Assembly (NCBI GenBank): GCA_002296965.1
Contig: DBIW01000003.1
Coordinates: 192 to 9,448, forward strand
Direction: 5' to 3'
Origin: Treponema sp. UBA792
GTDB taxonomy: Bacteria > Spirochaetota > Spirochaetia > Treponematales > Treponemataceae
DNA: 9,257 nt
The notes beneath the pieces were generated by a model. The model saw nothing but the letters and a program-made list of their open reading frames with translations. It was not told the DNA's origin and did no database searches. A program made the position numbers and the translations under genes. Positions 1-6,776 of this stretch are shown here, piece after piece; position 1 is the first letter of the stretch, and each line of letters starts with the position of its first letter.

Positions 1-2
1 TC

Positions 3-692
3 CTTAAAGACGTTTCGTTCACGGCAAAGCAGGGCGAAGTGACGGCGCTTATCGGACCGAGCGGAAGCGGAAAGACAACTGTTAGCCGGCTTGCCGCGCG
101 CTTCTGGGACTTGAACCGTGGAAAAATCAGCGTTGGCGGAATGGACATCTCAAAAACCGACCCGGAAACGCTTCTTGGAATGTACTCGATTGTCTTTCAG
201 GACGTAACGCTCTTCAACAACACGGTAATGGAGAACATCAGAATCGGGCGGAAGGACGCTAGCGATGACGAGGTGATTGCGGCCGCCCATCTTGCGCGCT
301 GCGACGACTTTGTGGAAAAGCTCCCCGAAAAATGGAACACGGTAATCGGCGAGAACGGCTCGGAGCTTTCCGGCGGCGAGAGGCAGCGTCTTTCGATCGC
401 GCGCGCGTTCCTGAAAAACGCCCCGATAATTTTGCTTGACGAGGCGACCGCGAGCCTTGACGTTGACAACGAGACTCTGGTGCAGGAATCTCTTTCCCGG
501 CTGATAAAGAACAAGACCGTCTTGATCATCGCCCACAGAATGAGAACCGTTGCCAGCGCGGACAAGATTGTAGTGCTGAAAGACGGCGTAGTTGCCGAGC
601 AGGGAAGCCCGGCGGAGCTGCGCGAGAAAGGCGGAATCTACAGCAGAATGGTTTCCACCCAGCTCAAGGCAAGCGAATGGAAGTATGAGTAG
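3..692 (+). CDS. ABC exporter ATPase domain, 5'-truncated by window edge
   Basis: The reading frame is open to the left edge, so this is the C-terminal nucleotide-binding part of a longer protein. A GTG at 39 lies inside the fold, upstream of Walker A, and is not the true start. All ATPase motifs are visible: Walker A GPSGSGKT (nt 54-77), Q-loop VFQD, signature LSGGERQR (366-389), Walker B IILLDEAT (426-449) and the H-loop histidine (534-536). The sequence style (FQDVTLFNNTVMENI, ATASLDVDNE) matches type I exporters of the MsbA/MdlB kind, in which a six-helix membrane domain is fused upstream and would lie outside this window. It would hydrolyse ATP at the inner face of the cytoplasmic membrane to drive export; the substrate cannot be inferred. 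It ends in TAG, followed by a hairpin at 705-728. Exporters of this class often work as heterodimers, so a partner gene may lie upstream. Confidence 0.93.
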   Translation, partial: LKDVSFTAKQGEVTALIGPSGSGKTTVSRLAARFWDLNRGKISVGGMDISKTDPETLLGMYSIVFQDVTLFNNTVMENIRIGRKDASDDEVIAAAHLARCDDFVEKLPEKWNTVIGENGSELSGGERQRLSIARAFLKNAPIILLDEATASLDVDNETLVQESLSRLIKNKTVLIIAHRMRTVASADKIVVLKDGVVAEQGSPAELREKGGIYSRMVSTQLKASEWKYE

Positions 693-704
693 GGAATAAA
701 ATAG

Positions 705-728
705 AAGCGGAGTTTTTGTGCTCCGCTT
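705..728 (+). terminator. Terminator-like hairpin after ABC gene
   Basis: AAGCGGAG (705-712) and CTCCGCTT (721-728) form a perfect 8-bp stem around an 8-nt T-rich loop, 12 nt after the ABC stop codon. No long T-tract follows (only TTTA), so the termination strength is uncertain. Confidence 0.5.
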
Positions 729-793
729 TAAGAATGCGTCAGTCCGAGGTGCGGAAGTTTTAATCGTCATTTCCTGTTTTATTTTAAAAAAAC

Positions 794-802
794 TGATATA
801 AT
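794..802 (+). promoter_or_regulatory. Extended -10 promoter abutting the patatin start codon
   Basis: TGATATAAT matches the extended -10 consensus TGnTATAAT. Only six bases (GCCTGC) separate TATAAT from the ATG at 809, so transcription would begin at or next to the start codon. I see no SD sequence before this ATG and no good -35 box, as expected for an extended -10 promoter giving a leaderless mRNA. Confidence 0.6.
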
Positions 803-808
803 GCCTGC

Positions 809-1666
809 ATGAAAAAAAACGTAAAAACCGGGCTTGTTCTGGAAGGCGGAGCGATGAGGGGAATGTTCACCGCCGGAGTTCTTGATGTGTTCATGGAAAA
901 CAGAATCGCACTTGACGGAACTGTCGGAGTATCGGCTGGAGCGACGTTCGGCTGCAACTACAAGTCAGGACAGATTGGAAGAACAATCAGATACAACAAA
1001 AAATATTCAGGAGACTGGCGTTACTGCTCGCTCCGCTCGCTTATAAAAACAGGAAACCTTTACGGCGCGGACCTCTGCTACAACCGGATTCCGAACGAGC
1101 TAGACATCTTTGACCTTGAGTCTTACAGAAAAAATCCCATGCCGTTTTTTGTCGTGGCGAGCGACTGCAGAACCGGCGAGCCTGTGTACAAGGAGCTTAA
1201 GACCTGCGACGCGGATGACCTTACCTGGATGCGTGCCAGCGCGTCAATGCCGCTTGCGAGCAAAGTTGTGAGAATTGACGGCTACGAGCTTTTGGACGGC
1301 GGCATGACCGACTCGATTCCGCTGAAATTCTTTGAAGAATCAGGATTCAAAAGAAACATCGTTGTTCTGACCCAGCCGAGAAACTACATAAAAAAGCCGA
1401 ACAAGCTGATTGGAATAATGAGAATCGCGCTCAGAAAATATCCGGCGATTGTGAATGCGATGGAAAATCGACACAACGTCTATAATGAAGAGACAAAATA
1501 CGTGTTCGAGCAGGAAAGAAAAGGGAATGCGCTTGTGATTTGCCCGGAAAAGCCGCTTGGAATCAGCCGCACGGAAAAAAATCCTGACGAGCTTCAGCGT
1601 GTCTATGACGAGGGGCGGAAAACCGCGCTTGCGTGCCTCGATGAAATCCGGGAATTTATCAGGTGA
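809..1666 (+). CDS. Patatin-like phospholipase, YjjU-like
   Basis: This 285-residue protein is a complete bacterial patatin-like lipid acyl hydrolase. The catalytic features are visible: the oxyanion-hole motif EGGAMRGMF at residues 12-20, the nucleophile elbow G-V-S-A-G with Ser42, and the second catalytic residue Asp163 in the DGG motif (163-165). The length and the C-terminal section (CPEKPLGISRTEKNPDEL) resemble the YjjU-type family with a DUF6363-like tail. The family hydrolyses ester bonds of phospholipids or related lipids through a Ser-Asp dyad; the physiological substrate is unknown. I see no signal peptide, so it is probably cytoplasmic. It is a single-gene unit between two hairpins. 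The start is set by the first ATG, which directly follows a TATAAT box and lacks an SD. Confidence 0.92.
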   Translation: MKKNVKTGLVLEGGAMRGMFTAGVLDVFMENRIALDGTVGVSAGATFGCNYKSGQIGRTIRYNKKYSGDWRYCSLRSLIKTGNLYGADLCYNRIPNELDIFDLESYRKNPMPFFVVASDCRTGEPVYKELKTCDADDLTWMRASASMPLASKVVRIDGYELLDGGMTDSIPLKFFEESGFKRNIVVLTQPRNYIKKPNKLIGIMRIALRKYPAIVNAMENRHNVYNEETKYVFEQERKGNALVICPEKPLGISRTEKNPDELQRVYDEGRKTALACLDEIREFIR

Positions 1667-1671
1667 CAACC

Positions 1672-1704
1672 GGGACGGAACAGAATTCCGCCCTACCCTT
1701 TTAA
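1672..1704 (+). terminator. Terminator-like hairpin after patatin gene
   Basis: GGG-A-CGGAA (1672-1680) pairs with TTCCG-CCC (1686-1693) across a CAGAA loop, leaving one bulged A. A pyrimidine run, TACCCTTTT, follows. It lies 5 nt after the patatin stop. Confidence 0.5.
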
Positions 1705-1712
1705 TTTTCGCA

Positions 1713-1740
1713 TTGTAATTTCCAAGTTTTTTAGTACAAT
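1713..1740 (+). promoter_or_regulatory. Promoter of the LRR lipoprotein gene
   Basis: TTGTAA (1713-1718) and TACAAT (1735-1740) are spaced by 16 nt, close to the housekeeping sigma consensus. The predicted transcript start near 1747 leaves a leader of about 50 nt ending in the SD CAGGAGAAAG (about 1785-1794) before the ATG at 1797. Confidence 0.5.
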
Positions 1741-1796
1741 ATATTGGAAATAAAATCACACAAATTCACAACATTATTTTTTTTCAGGAGAAAGAG

Positions 1797-4302
1797 ATGA
1801 AATTCACCAATAAGTTCTTTACCCACCCAAGTAATCATCGCGCTGTTTTTGGCATTGTCGGTGCTTGCCGGCTGTCAGACGGAAGTCACACCAAAAGAAT
1901 ACACGCTGATTCTTAACGGAAACGACGGCAGCGGCTCTGTCGAAAGCATAAAAAAGGCGGAGAACGAGGAGATAAATCTTCCGTCAGTCACGTTCACCAG
2001 AAAGGGCTACGAATTCACCGGCTGGAACACAGCGGCGGACGGAAGCGGCAGAGTGTACGCTGGCGGCGACAAATTCAAATTCACTGCGGACACGGTGCTC
2101 TACGCCCAATGGAAGAAGACCGAAACTACACCGGCAAATCCCGACAGCGGAACCACAAGCCCGTCAACCCCAAGCGCCCCGGACACTTCCGGCAGCGGAA
2201 GCCCCCAAATTTCCTACACAATAACATTCAATTCAAACGGCGGAAGCGGCGAGATGAAAGCCCTTACCGCCGAATCGGGAAGCGAAATCACCCTTGCTGC
2301 AAATGCGTTCACCAGAGATGGCTACACGTTCTCCGGCTGGGCGACATCTGCTAGCGGAAACATCGTTCACACGGACGGCGCGAAAATCAAACTGACCGCG
2401 GACATCACGCTCTATGCGCAGTGGACGGAAATCGGAAAGGTCGAGAAAGTTGCGTTCAGCGCGACAGGCGAAATTGACTACAACGAAAAAATCACGCTCT
2501 CGTGCGGAACGGACGGCGCGGCAATCTATTATCTGCTAGTCACAGGAACGGACGCTCCGACTGCCGAACAAGTCCTGTCATCAAAACAGAAATATTCCGA
2601 GCCTCTCGCAATCACCGAAAACGCCGTGGTTGCCGCAGTCGCCGTAAAGGACGGACTGAAAGACAGCGAAATGGCAACCGCCACATTCACCGTAAAAACC
2701 TACACAGTTACGTTTGACGCGAACAGCGGAACTGGCACAATCGCAAGCATAACCGAAGTTGCCGGAACAGAAATCACCCTCCCGGAAAACACATTCACAA
2801 AAGAAGGCTACATCTTTGCAGGCTGGGCGACATCTTCCGACGGAGACGTTTCTTATTCCGACAAGGCGATAATCACTCTAACCGGCAACATCACGCTTTA
2901 CGCAACCTGGGGAATGACAGCCGCAAAAGCAATTTCTGTAATCGAAAATTTTGATGACGGAGAGGAGCACACGGTTTCCATTGCAGGCAATATCACTGCG
3001 GACGACATTGCTAAAATAAAGGAAGCGATTGACGGAAACGCAAACAGTCCAAAAATTATCCTTGACCTTGGCGGAACAACCGGGCTTACAGAAATTCCTT
3101 ACCAGTCGTTCCAAGTCTGTGAAAATCTTGCAGGCATTGTGATACCAGAGGGAGTTACAACGATAAACGATTTTGCTTTTAACGGCTGTACCGGACTGAA
3201 AACTGTTTCGCTTCCAAAAGACATTAATTTTGGCAGTTTTGTATTCAATGCCTGCAACTCCATTGCTCACGTAAACTTTAGCGGAACTATGGAAGAATTT
3301 GCAAACTTGGACAACATCGACAGCTGCTCGGAACTTTTCAAAGCGGAAATATCATTCGGCGACGGCACAAACTGGACGCTTGGCAAGGAAATTCGTGACT
3401 CCTCGGAATCTGTTCCAAACGTCTCGTTCAGCGGCGAATGGAACAGCGCAACAAACAAGATGATAAAACTGTCGATTGATGCAAACAATAAAAAAATCAA
3501 CCTTGACCTTAGCGCAATGACAGGTCTAAAGGAAATTGCCGGCGATTATTATACCGGCCGCTTCAATGTTGCAGAACTTGTGCTTCCGTCTTGTGCTGAA
3601 AAAATCTGCGATGGCGCTTTCAGTAATCATCTTTATATAGAAAGCATTGTAATTCCGGACGGTATAAAGACAATAGGAAAAGAAGCATTCTTTCAGTGTA
3701 ATTATTTAAAAAATGTTACTATTCCATCAAGCGTTACTTTAATAGGTGATAACGCATTCAGGGAATGCGACATTTATTCTATCAGTGTGGATTCTGAGAT
3801 AATCGGAAAGGGCGCTTTTTGTAGTAATCCAAATATGGCTTATGCAACTGAGTCAAGTGTAAGTGAAATAATAATTGGCCCAAATGTAAAAGAAATATGT
3901 GACGATGCATTTACTAGTAATGAATTATTAAAAAGTATTACCATTCCAGACAACGTAAAAACTCTTGGCTCTCTGATATTTTATCACTGTGATTCGCTTG
4001 AAACAGCAGATATAAAATTTACTGACGACAGTGAAGACAGTGGAACTGCTATATTTGATGCGTGCGAAAAGTTAAAAACTGTTACAATAAGAGACGGCTC
4101 TGTAAAAATTCCAGCGGAAACATTCCATAGATGTTCAAGCCTTGAAAAAATTTACATTCCTGCAAGCGTAAAGACCATAGGAAAAGGAGCTTTTTCAAAC
4201 ACATCTTTAAAAGAAGCTATCTATGCAGGAAAAGAAGGAGACTTGACCATTGAAGACAATAATGATGATATAAAGAATATAATAAAGTACACCGGCGAGT
4301 AA
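1797..4302 (+). CDS. BspA-like LRR surface lipoprotein with InlB-type repeats; signal peptide frameshifted
   Basis: The main frame is open from just after TGA 1798-1800 to TAA 4300-4302; without a frameshift the first usable start is TTG 1849 (817 aa). The SD AGGAG plus ATG 1797 is in a different frame and encodes MKFTNKFFT. Omitting one C of ACCC (1821-1824) fuses this to TQVIIALFLALSVLAGC, a textbook lipoprotein signal with lipobox LAGC and the lipid-anchored Cys at residue 26. Numbered from TTG 1849: InlB/Listeria-Bacteroides repeats at about 18-88, 122-192 and 284-354 (each ending LYAxW); a Ser/Thr/Pro-rich linker at 91-121; a chitobiase C-terminal-like beta domain at 197-282; BspA-type LRR_5 repeats from about 395 to the end (IPxxVKTIGxxAF). 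Such proteins are membrane-anchored and surface-exposed and are linked to adhesion in oral spirochaetes and Bacteroidota. As read here, the signal peptide would not be translated from the SD, so this may be a lesion, a phase-off allele or a sequencing error. Confidence 0.85.
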
Positions 4303-4305
4303 ACT

Positions 4306-4378
4306 TGTCATTGTCCGACTTGAACGGAGGAACTCTCATATTGAATAAGAGATTCCCTTGTCAAGCAAGGGAATGACA
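4306..4378. repeat. Palindromic interspersed element, copy 1
   Basis: The copy is bounded by TGTCAT (4306-4311) and ATGACA (4373-4378). Its right half is a perfect 9-bp hairpin, ATTCCCTTG/CAAGGGAAT (4352-4360/4366-4374), with loop TCAAG. The left half is degenerate but keeps the CTTGA loop sequence. It begins 4 nt after the lipoprotein stop codon. Confidence 0.75.
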
Positions 4379-4384
4379 GAAAAC

Positions 4385-4401
4385 CAATCCGGGGGAATGA
4401 C
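4385..4401. repeat. Fragment of palindromic element
   Basis: The tail sequence CGGGGGAATGACA, preceded by AATC, matches the right end of the neighbouring full copies (GGGAATGACA). It is a degraded partial copy between copies 1 and 2. Confidence 0.45.
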
Positions 4402-4410
4402 AATAAAAAC

Positions 4411-4478
4411 TTGTCATTGTCGTACTTGATACGACAATCTCACATGTAGAGATTCCTGTGTCGAGGCACAGGAATGAC
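4411..4478. repeat. Palindromic interspersed element, copy 2
   Basis: The copy is bounded by TGTCAT (4411-4416) and ATGACA (4473-4478). The left hairpin ATTGTCGTA/TACGACAAT (4415-4423/4429-4437) is perfect, with loop CTTGA. The centre has ATCTC and GAGAT facing each other. The right hairpin ATTCCTGTG/CACAGGAAT (4451-4459/4466-4474) is perfect. This is the best-preserved copy. Confidence 0.8.
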
Positions 4479-4486
4479 ATTGTGCT

Positions 4487-4553
4487 TTGTCATCCTCCGG
4501 CTCGACCTGGGGATCTCATGTGTAGAGATTCCGCATCAAGTGCGGGAATGACA
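4487..4553. repeat. Palindromic interspersed element, copy 3
   Basis: The copy is bounded by TGTCAT (4487-4492) and ATGACA (4548-4553). The left hairpin ATCCTCCGG/CCTGGGGAT has one mismatch and one G-T pair. The right hairpin ATTCCGCA/TGCGGGAAT has loop TCAAG and lacks one base. A further fragment with TCAAG and GGGAATCTC follows at 4561-4577. The whole 4303-4592 gap between the two convergent genes is made of these elements, which could serve as a two-way terminator. Confidence 0.75.
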
Positions 4554-4592
4554 GTAAAAATCAAGCACGGGAATCTCCTGTAAAATATAATC

Positions 4593-5960
4593 CTACTTTC
4601 TTTCTGTTTCCTCCTTTTCAAGCGCGCGGATTGAGCGGTTTGTCCTGAAGATTATGCAGACTGCGACTCCGGCGAACGCAATCACAAAGAAGAGCAGGGC
4701 AGCCCCGGAGCCTTTCGTGCTTCCGAAGACGCGCTCAAGGAATGTGCCGGCGGCGAATCTTGCCATGAACGGCTCGAACACTTTGTCCACAAGGAATCCG
4801 CCTAAGAAATATCCCGCCGGAATCGTGAAGAACTGGAACGTGTTCCGCACCGAATAGACCCGTCCCTGAATCTCGTCCGGAACGCGCAGCCGCATGATTG
4901 CGTCAAGATTCGTGCTCATCAGCGGAATCAGAATGTAGCCCAAAAATCCGCCGACGCACCACACGAGCGGCGAATGTCCCAGCGCAAGCATTATGTTTTC
5001 CGTCCCCATCGAGATGAACAGGCACAAAAAGATTGTCCGCACCCGGTTTTTCGGAGCCGGAACTGCCGACGCAAGAACGCTTCCAATCAGCATTGAAATT
5101 CCGATTACCGAGTTCACCATTCCGAGAGCCTTTTCTCCGCCGCAGTTTCTGGAAAGAACCATCGCCGGAAGAGCCGCGCTGTAAATCGAAGCAATCAGGT
5201 TGATTGACGAAAGGAACATTATCAGGCGAAAAAGTCCGCGCTCGTTTTTGAGGAACAAGATTCCGCCTTTTACAGAATCCATGAGGCTTGCTTTTTCAGC
5301 ATGATTTTCCGAAGCTGACTCCGCATTTTCTGTTCCGGTTTCCGTATTTCTGTTCGGCTCAGGAATTTTTATGGCGAGCGCAAGCACAAGAAATGCAGCG
5401 GAAAAAGTTGCAAGGTCAATGGCGACAACCGCAGTCAGTCCGAAAAGCCCGATGACCGCAGTCGCAATGACCGGCACAAAAATCGAGTTGAGGGCATTGG
5501 AAAAGTAGCGAAGTCCGCCTACGCGCTGATAGTGCTGCTTTGGAAGAATTCGCGAGACCGCAACCTCCGAGGCAGGAGACTGTACCGTGTTCATCAGTCC
5601 GTTCACCGCGTTTATCAGGTAAAGATGCCAGATTTCAAGAAGCCCGTTTTTGAGCAGAATGAACATCACCACCGTAGAGACCGCCGCCACCGAATCGCAG
5701 ACGAGCATTGTGGCTTTCTTGTTCCACCTGTCGCTGAGTGCGCCGGCAAAAATGCTGAGAATCACGTAAGGCGTGTAGGTTGAGACCATCAGAAGGGCTG
5801 TCATGAGCGCAGAGCCTTTCTGCATGTACGACCAGATGACAAGTGCGTAGGAAGTCATCGCGCTTCCGAATGAAGAGAAGGACTGTGTAATCCACAAAAG
5901 CAGGAACGTCCTCATTTCCCGCAGGATTTTAATAAAATTTTTCATAAGACTTTGCTCCAT
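4593..5960 (-). CDS. MFS efflux transporter (MFS_3, EntS/MefA-like)
   Basis: This 455-residue membrane protein has the length and hydrophobic pattern of a 12-helix major facilitator. The MFS motif A is seen as GALSDRWNKK at residues 73-82, between helices 2 and 3. A hydrophilic central loop (about 203-230, rich in Glu, Asn and Ser) divides the two six-helix halves. Overall it resembles the MFS_3 group, which includes enterobactin exporter EntS and macrolide efflux proteins. It would use the proton or sodium gradient to export a small molecule across the cytoplasmic membrane; the substrate is unknown. The ATG at 5960 gives the longest form, but ATG 5945 (Met6) has GGAG 9 nt upstream and gives a more typical N-terminus (MKNFIKILREMRTF), so I favour it. 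It converges on the lipoprotein gene and has a structured leader of at least 120 nt. Confidence 0.9.
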   Translation of the reverse strand: MEQSLMKNFIKILREMRTFLLLWITQSFSSFGSAMTSYALVIWSYMQKGSALMTALLMVSTYTPYVILSIFAGALSDRWNKKATMLVCDSVAAVSTVVMFILLKNGLLEIWHLYLINAVNGLMNTVQSPASEVAVSRILPKQHYQRVGGLRYFSNALNSIFVPVIATAVIGLFGLTAVVAIDLATFSAAFLVLALAIKIPEPNRNTETGTENAESASENHAEKASLMDSVKGGILFLKNERGLFRLIMFLSSINLIASIYSAALPAMVLSRNCGGEKALGMVNSVIGISMLIGSVLASAVPAPKNRVRTIFLCLFISMGTENIMLALGHSPLVWCVGGFLGYILIPLMSTNLDAIMRLRVPDEIQGRVYSVRNTFQFFTIPAGYFLGGFLVDKVFEPFMARFAAGTFLERVFGSTKGSGAALLFFVIAFAGVAVCIIFRTNRSIRALEKEETERK

Positions 5961-5964
5961 TTGA

Positions 5965-5983
5965 TTTCATTTTTCTGATGAAA
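5965..5983 (-). promoter_or_regulatory. Leader hairpin next to MFS start
   Basis: On the minus strand TTTCAT (5983-5978) pairs with ATGAAA (5970-5965) around a 7-nt loop, ending 4 nt before the upstream ATG (5960). With the hairpins at 5996-6010 and 6008-6043 it makes the MFS leader strongly structured. Confidence 0.35.
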
Positions 5984-5995
5984 CGCAAAGCCCAA

Positions 5996-6043
5996 GAGCA
6001 GAAACTACTCCGTACAAACTGCCCTAAAAGACTTTGCACGGAG
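5996..6043 (-). promoter_or_regulatory. Overlapping hairpins in MFS leader (attenuator candidate)
   Basis: On the minus strand CTCCGTGCAAA (6043-6033) pairs with TTTGTACGGAG (6018-6008) as an 11-bp stem with one G-U pair. Its 14-nt loop carries the stop codon of the leader mini-ORF. A second hairpin, GAGTAG/CTGCTC (6010-6005/6001-5996), shares three bases (GAG) with the first stem, so the two compete. A ribosome on the mini-ORF would open the first stem. This is the layout expected for leader-peptide attenuation, but no regulation is shown. Confidence 0.45.
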
Positions 6044-6065
6044 ACATTGCAATACAAAGAATCAC
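6024..6065 (-). CDS. Candidate 13-residue leader peptide of the MFS gene
   Basis: GTG 6065 starts a 13-codon frame, VILCIAMSPCKVF, ending in TAG (6026-6024). It is preceded by AGGAGGT (6077-6071) with a 5-nt spacer, the strongest SD sequence I see in the window. The last codons and the stop form part of an 11-bp hairpin (6043-6008). The position about 65-80 nt upstream of the MFS start and the tiny size suggest a regulatory leader peptide. It does not match a leader peptide I recognise. A decayed gene start is the alternative. Confidence 0.45.
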   Translation of the reverse strand: MILCIAMSPCKVF

Positions 6066-6087
6066 GGTCTACCTCCTAACAGAAATT

Positions 6088-6114
6088 TGTCATTATCCAG
6101 CTTGACTGGATAAT
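6088..6114. repeat. Half copy of the palindromic element
   Basis: TGTCAT (6088-6093) begins a perfect 9-bp hairpin, ATTATCCAG/CTGGATAAT (6092-6100/6106-6114), around loop CTTGA. This is the left half of the elements at 4306-4553 with a different but self-complementary stem. It lies directly upstream of the leader mini-ORF's SD and may be part of the MFS promoter or 5' leader. Confidence 0.7.
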
Positions 6115-6116
6115 CC

Positions 6117-6139
6117 GTTTGCAAATTCGCAACGCAAAC
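6117..6139. repeat. Short dyad upstream of MFS leader
   Basis: GTTTGC (6117-6122) and GCAAAC (6134-6139) form a 6-bp inverted repeat with an 11-nt spacer, next to the half element. It could be an operator, but I see no convincing -35/-10 pair beside it. The rest of 6140-6195 shows nothing recognisable. Confidence 0.25.
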
Positions 6140-6195
6140 TTGCCGCACATTTTAGACATCCGGTGGAACTTTTGCAAGGGGGAAATATTTTGCTG

Positions 6196-6216
6196 GTTTT
6201 ACTGGTTTTGCATCAG
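6196..6216. repeat. Direct repeat, left copy, flanking DUF module
   Basis: The core ttttactggttttgcAtcag (6197-6216) recurs with one mismatch at 6778-6797, and the match extends one G leftward. The left copy lies 7 nt beyond the stop codon of the DUF2442 gene. Confidence 0.7.
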
Positions 6217-6223
6217 CTTCATT

Positions 6224-6469
6224 TTATTGCCGCATGGATTCGGAATTGAAATACAAGTCATCAGGGCAGATGTCCTGTCCGTTTGCCCATTCGATGTTGA
6301 ATCCGTTTGGACGCACGGTCTTAAAGTAGGAAGGGTTTTTCAGTTCACCGAACCAGGAGCCTTTGATGTACGGCTTTACATCGAAAAGCTTTGTTTCGCC
6401 GTTGTCAAATCTTAAATTGAGCTTATAGTCATTTTCAGGAGTTACATTTATGACAGTCGGTCTTAACAT
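6224..6469 (-). CDS. DUF2442 domain protein
   Basis: This 81-residue protein matches the DUF2442 family in length and pattern: an N-terminal strand pair (VINVTPENDYKLNLRFDNGE), the central KLFDVKPYIKGSWFGEL, and a C-terminal IEWANGQDICPDDLY. The family has no established enzyme activity. It is commonly encoded beside DUF4160 proteins, and such pairs are often listed as toxin-antitoxin-like modules. The start ATG 6469 follows GAGGCT at suitable spacing. The upstream DUF4160 stop is 11 nt away, so the two genes are co-transcribed. If the DUF4160 start is damaged, this gene may be read alone from the shared transcript. Confidence 0.85.
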   Translation of the reverse strand: MLRPTVINVTPENDYKLNLRFDNGETKLFDVKPYIKGSWFGELKNPSYFKTVRPNGFNIEWANGQDICPDDLYFNSESMRQ

Positions 6470-6480
6470 ATTCAGCCTCG

Positions 6481-6732
6481 CTATTTTAACGGATCAATTT
6501 TGAAGAACTGCTCGCCTTCATCAAGAAGCCGCCAGTTTGCCTGCAAGTCTTCCTTGTGAATTTCAATCCATGCCTCAACAAGTTTTTTCTTGGAAGTTGG
6601 AATTTTGCCTTCGAGCTGCTCTCCTTCCAGTGAGAACACGGATTCATCATCACCGCAAATGACGTGAATATGCGGAACATGATGCTTTCCGCCATATTCG
6701 CTTTGCATTCTGATTATAATTCCATAAAACAT
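6481..6732 (-). CDS. DUF4160 domain protein, ancestral start codon apparently lost
   Basis: The 83 residues from ATG 6732 (MFYGIIIRMQSEYGGKHHVP, then HIHV) match the DUF4160 family, including the PHIHV motif and the C-terminal VEAWIEIHKEDLQANWxLL. Family members usually start a few residues earlier, with an MPxISMFYGI-type N-terminus. In this frame the five upstream codons read AGG CCT GTA ATC TCA, that is R-P-V-I-S, so the expected Met codon is AGG (6747-6745). A strong SD, AGGAGGAGG (6762-6754), sits 6 nt before that AGG but 21 nt before ATG 6732. Initiation at 6732 would therefore be poor. The gene is the first of a two-gene unit with DUF2442. Its function is unknown; a toxin-antitoxin-like role is only suggested by the pairing. 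Confidence 0.8.
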   Translation of the reverse strand: MFYGIIIRMQSEYGGKHHVPHIHVICGDDESVFSLEGEQLEGKIPTSKKKLVEAWIEIHKEDLQANWRLLDEGEQFFKIDPLK

Positions 6733-6753
6733 TGAGATTACAGGCCTGGAAAT

Positions 6754-6774
6754 CCTCCTCCTATAAATATAGCA
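6754..6774 (-). promoter_or_regulatory. SD and possible extended -10 of the DUF4160 unit
   Basis: On the minus strand TGCTATATT (6774-6766) resembles an extended -10 box, and AGGAGGAGG (6762-6754) is a strong SD. The predicted transcript start would fall almost inside the SD, so either the leader is minimal or the real -10 is farther upstream. Confidence 0.35.
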
Positions 6775-6776
6775 CA

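Noticed and set aside
150..770. Long minus-strand frame opposite the ABC ATPase
   Set aside because: It mirrors the ABC coding frame, whose Walker and signature motifs are complete; the antisense product has no family features.
4306..4553. CRISPR array
   Set aside because: Repeats are palindromic elements with variable stems and short AT-rich gaps. There are no constant repeats with regular unique spacers and no cas genes.
6069..6080. Integron attC core (GTTAGG on the minus strand)
   Set aside because: Some treponemes carry integrons, but the match lacks the full GTTRRRY core and paired RYYYAAC site. The AGGAGG is better explained as an SD.
6119..6415. Plus-strand frame opposite DUF2442
   Set aside because: It overlaps the DUF2442 gene antisense, has no SD and gives a Phe/Cys/Trp-rich product with no recognisable domain.
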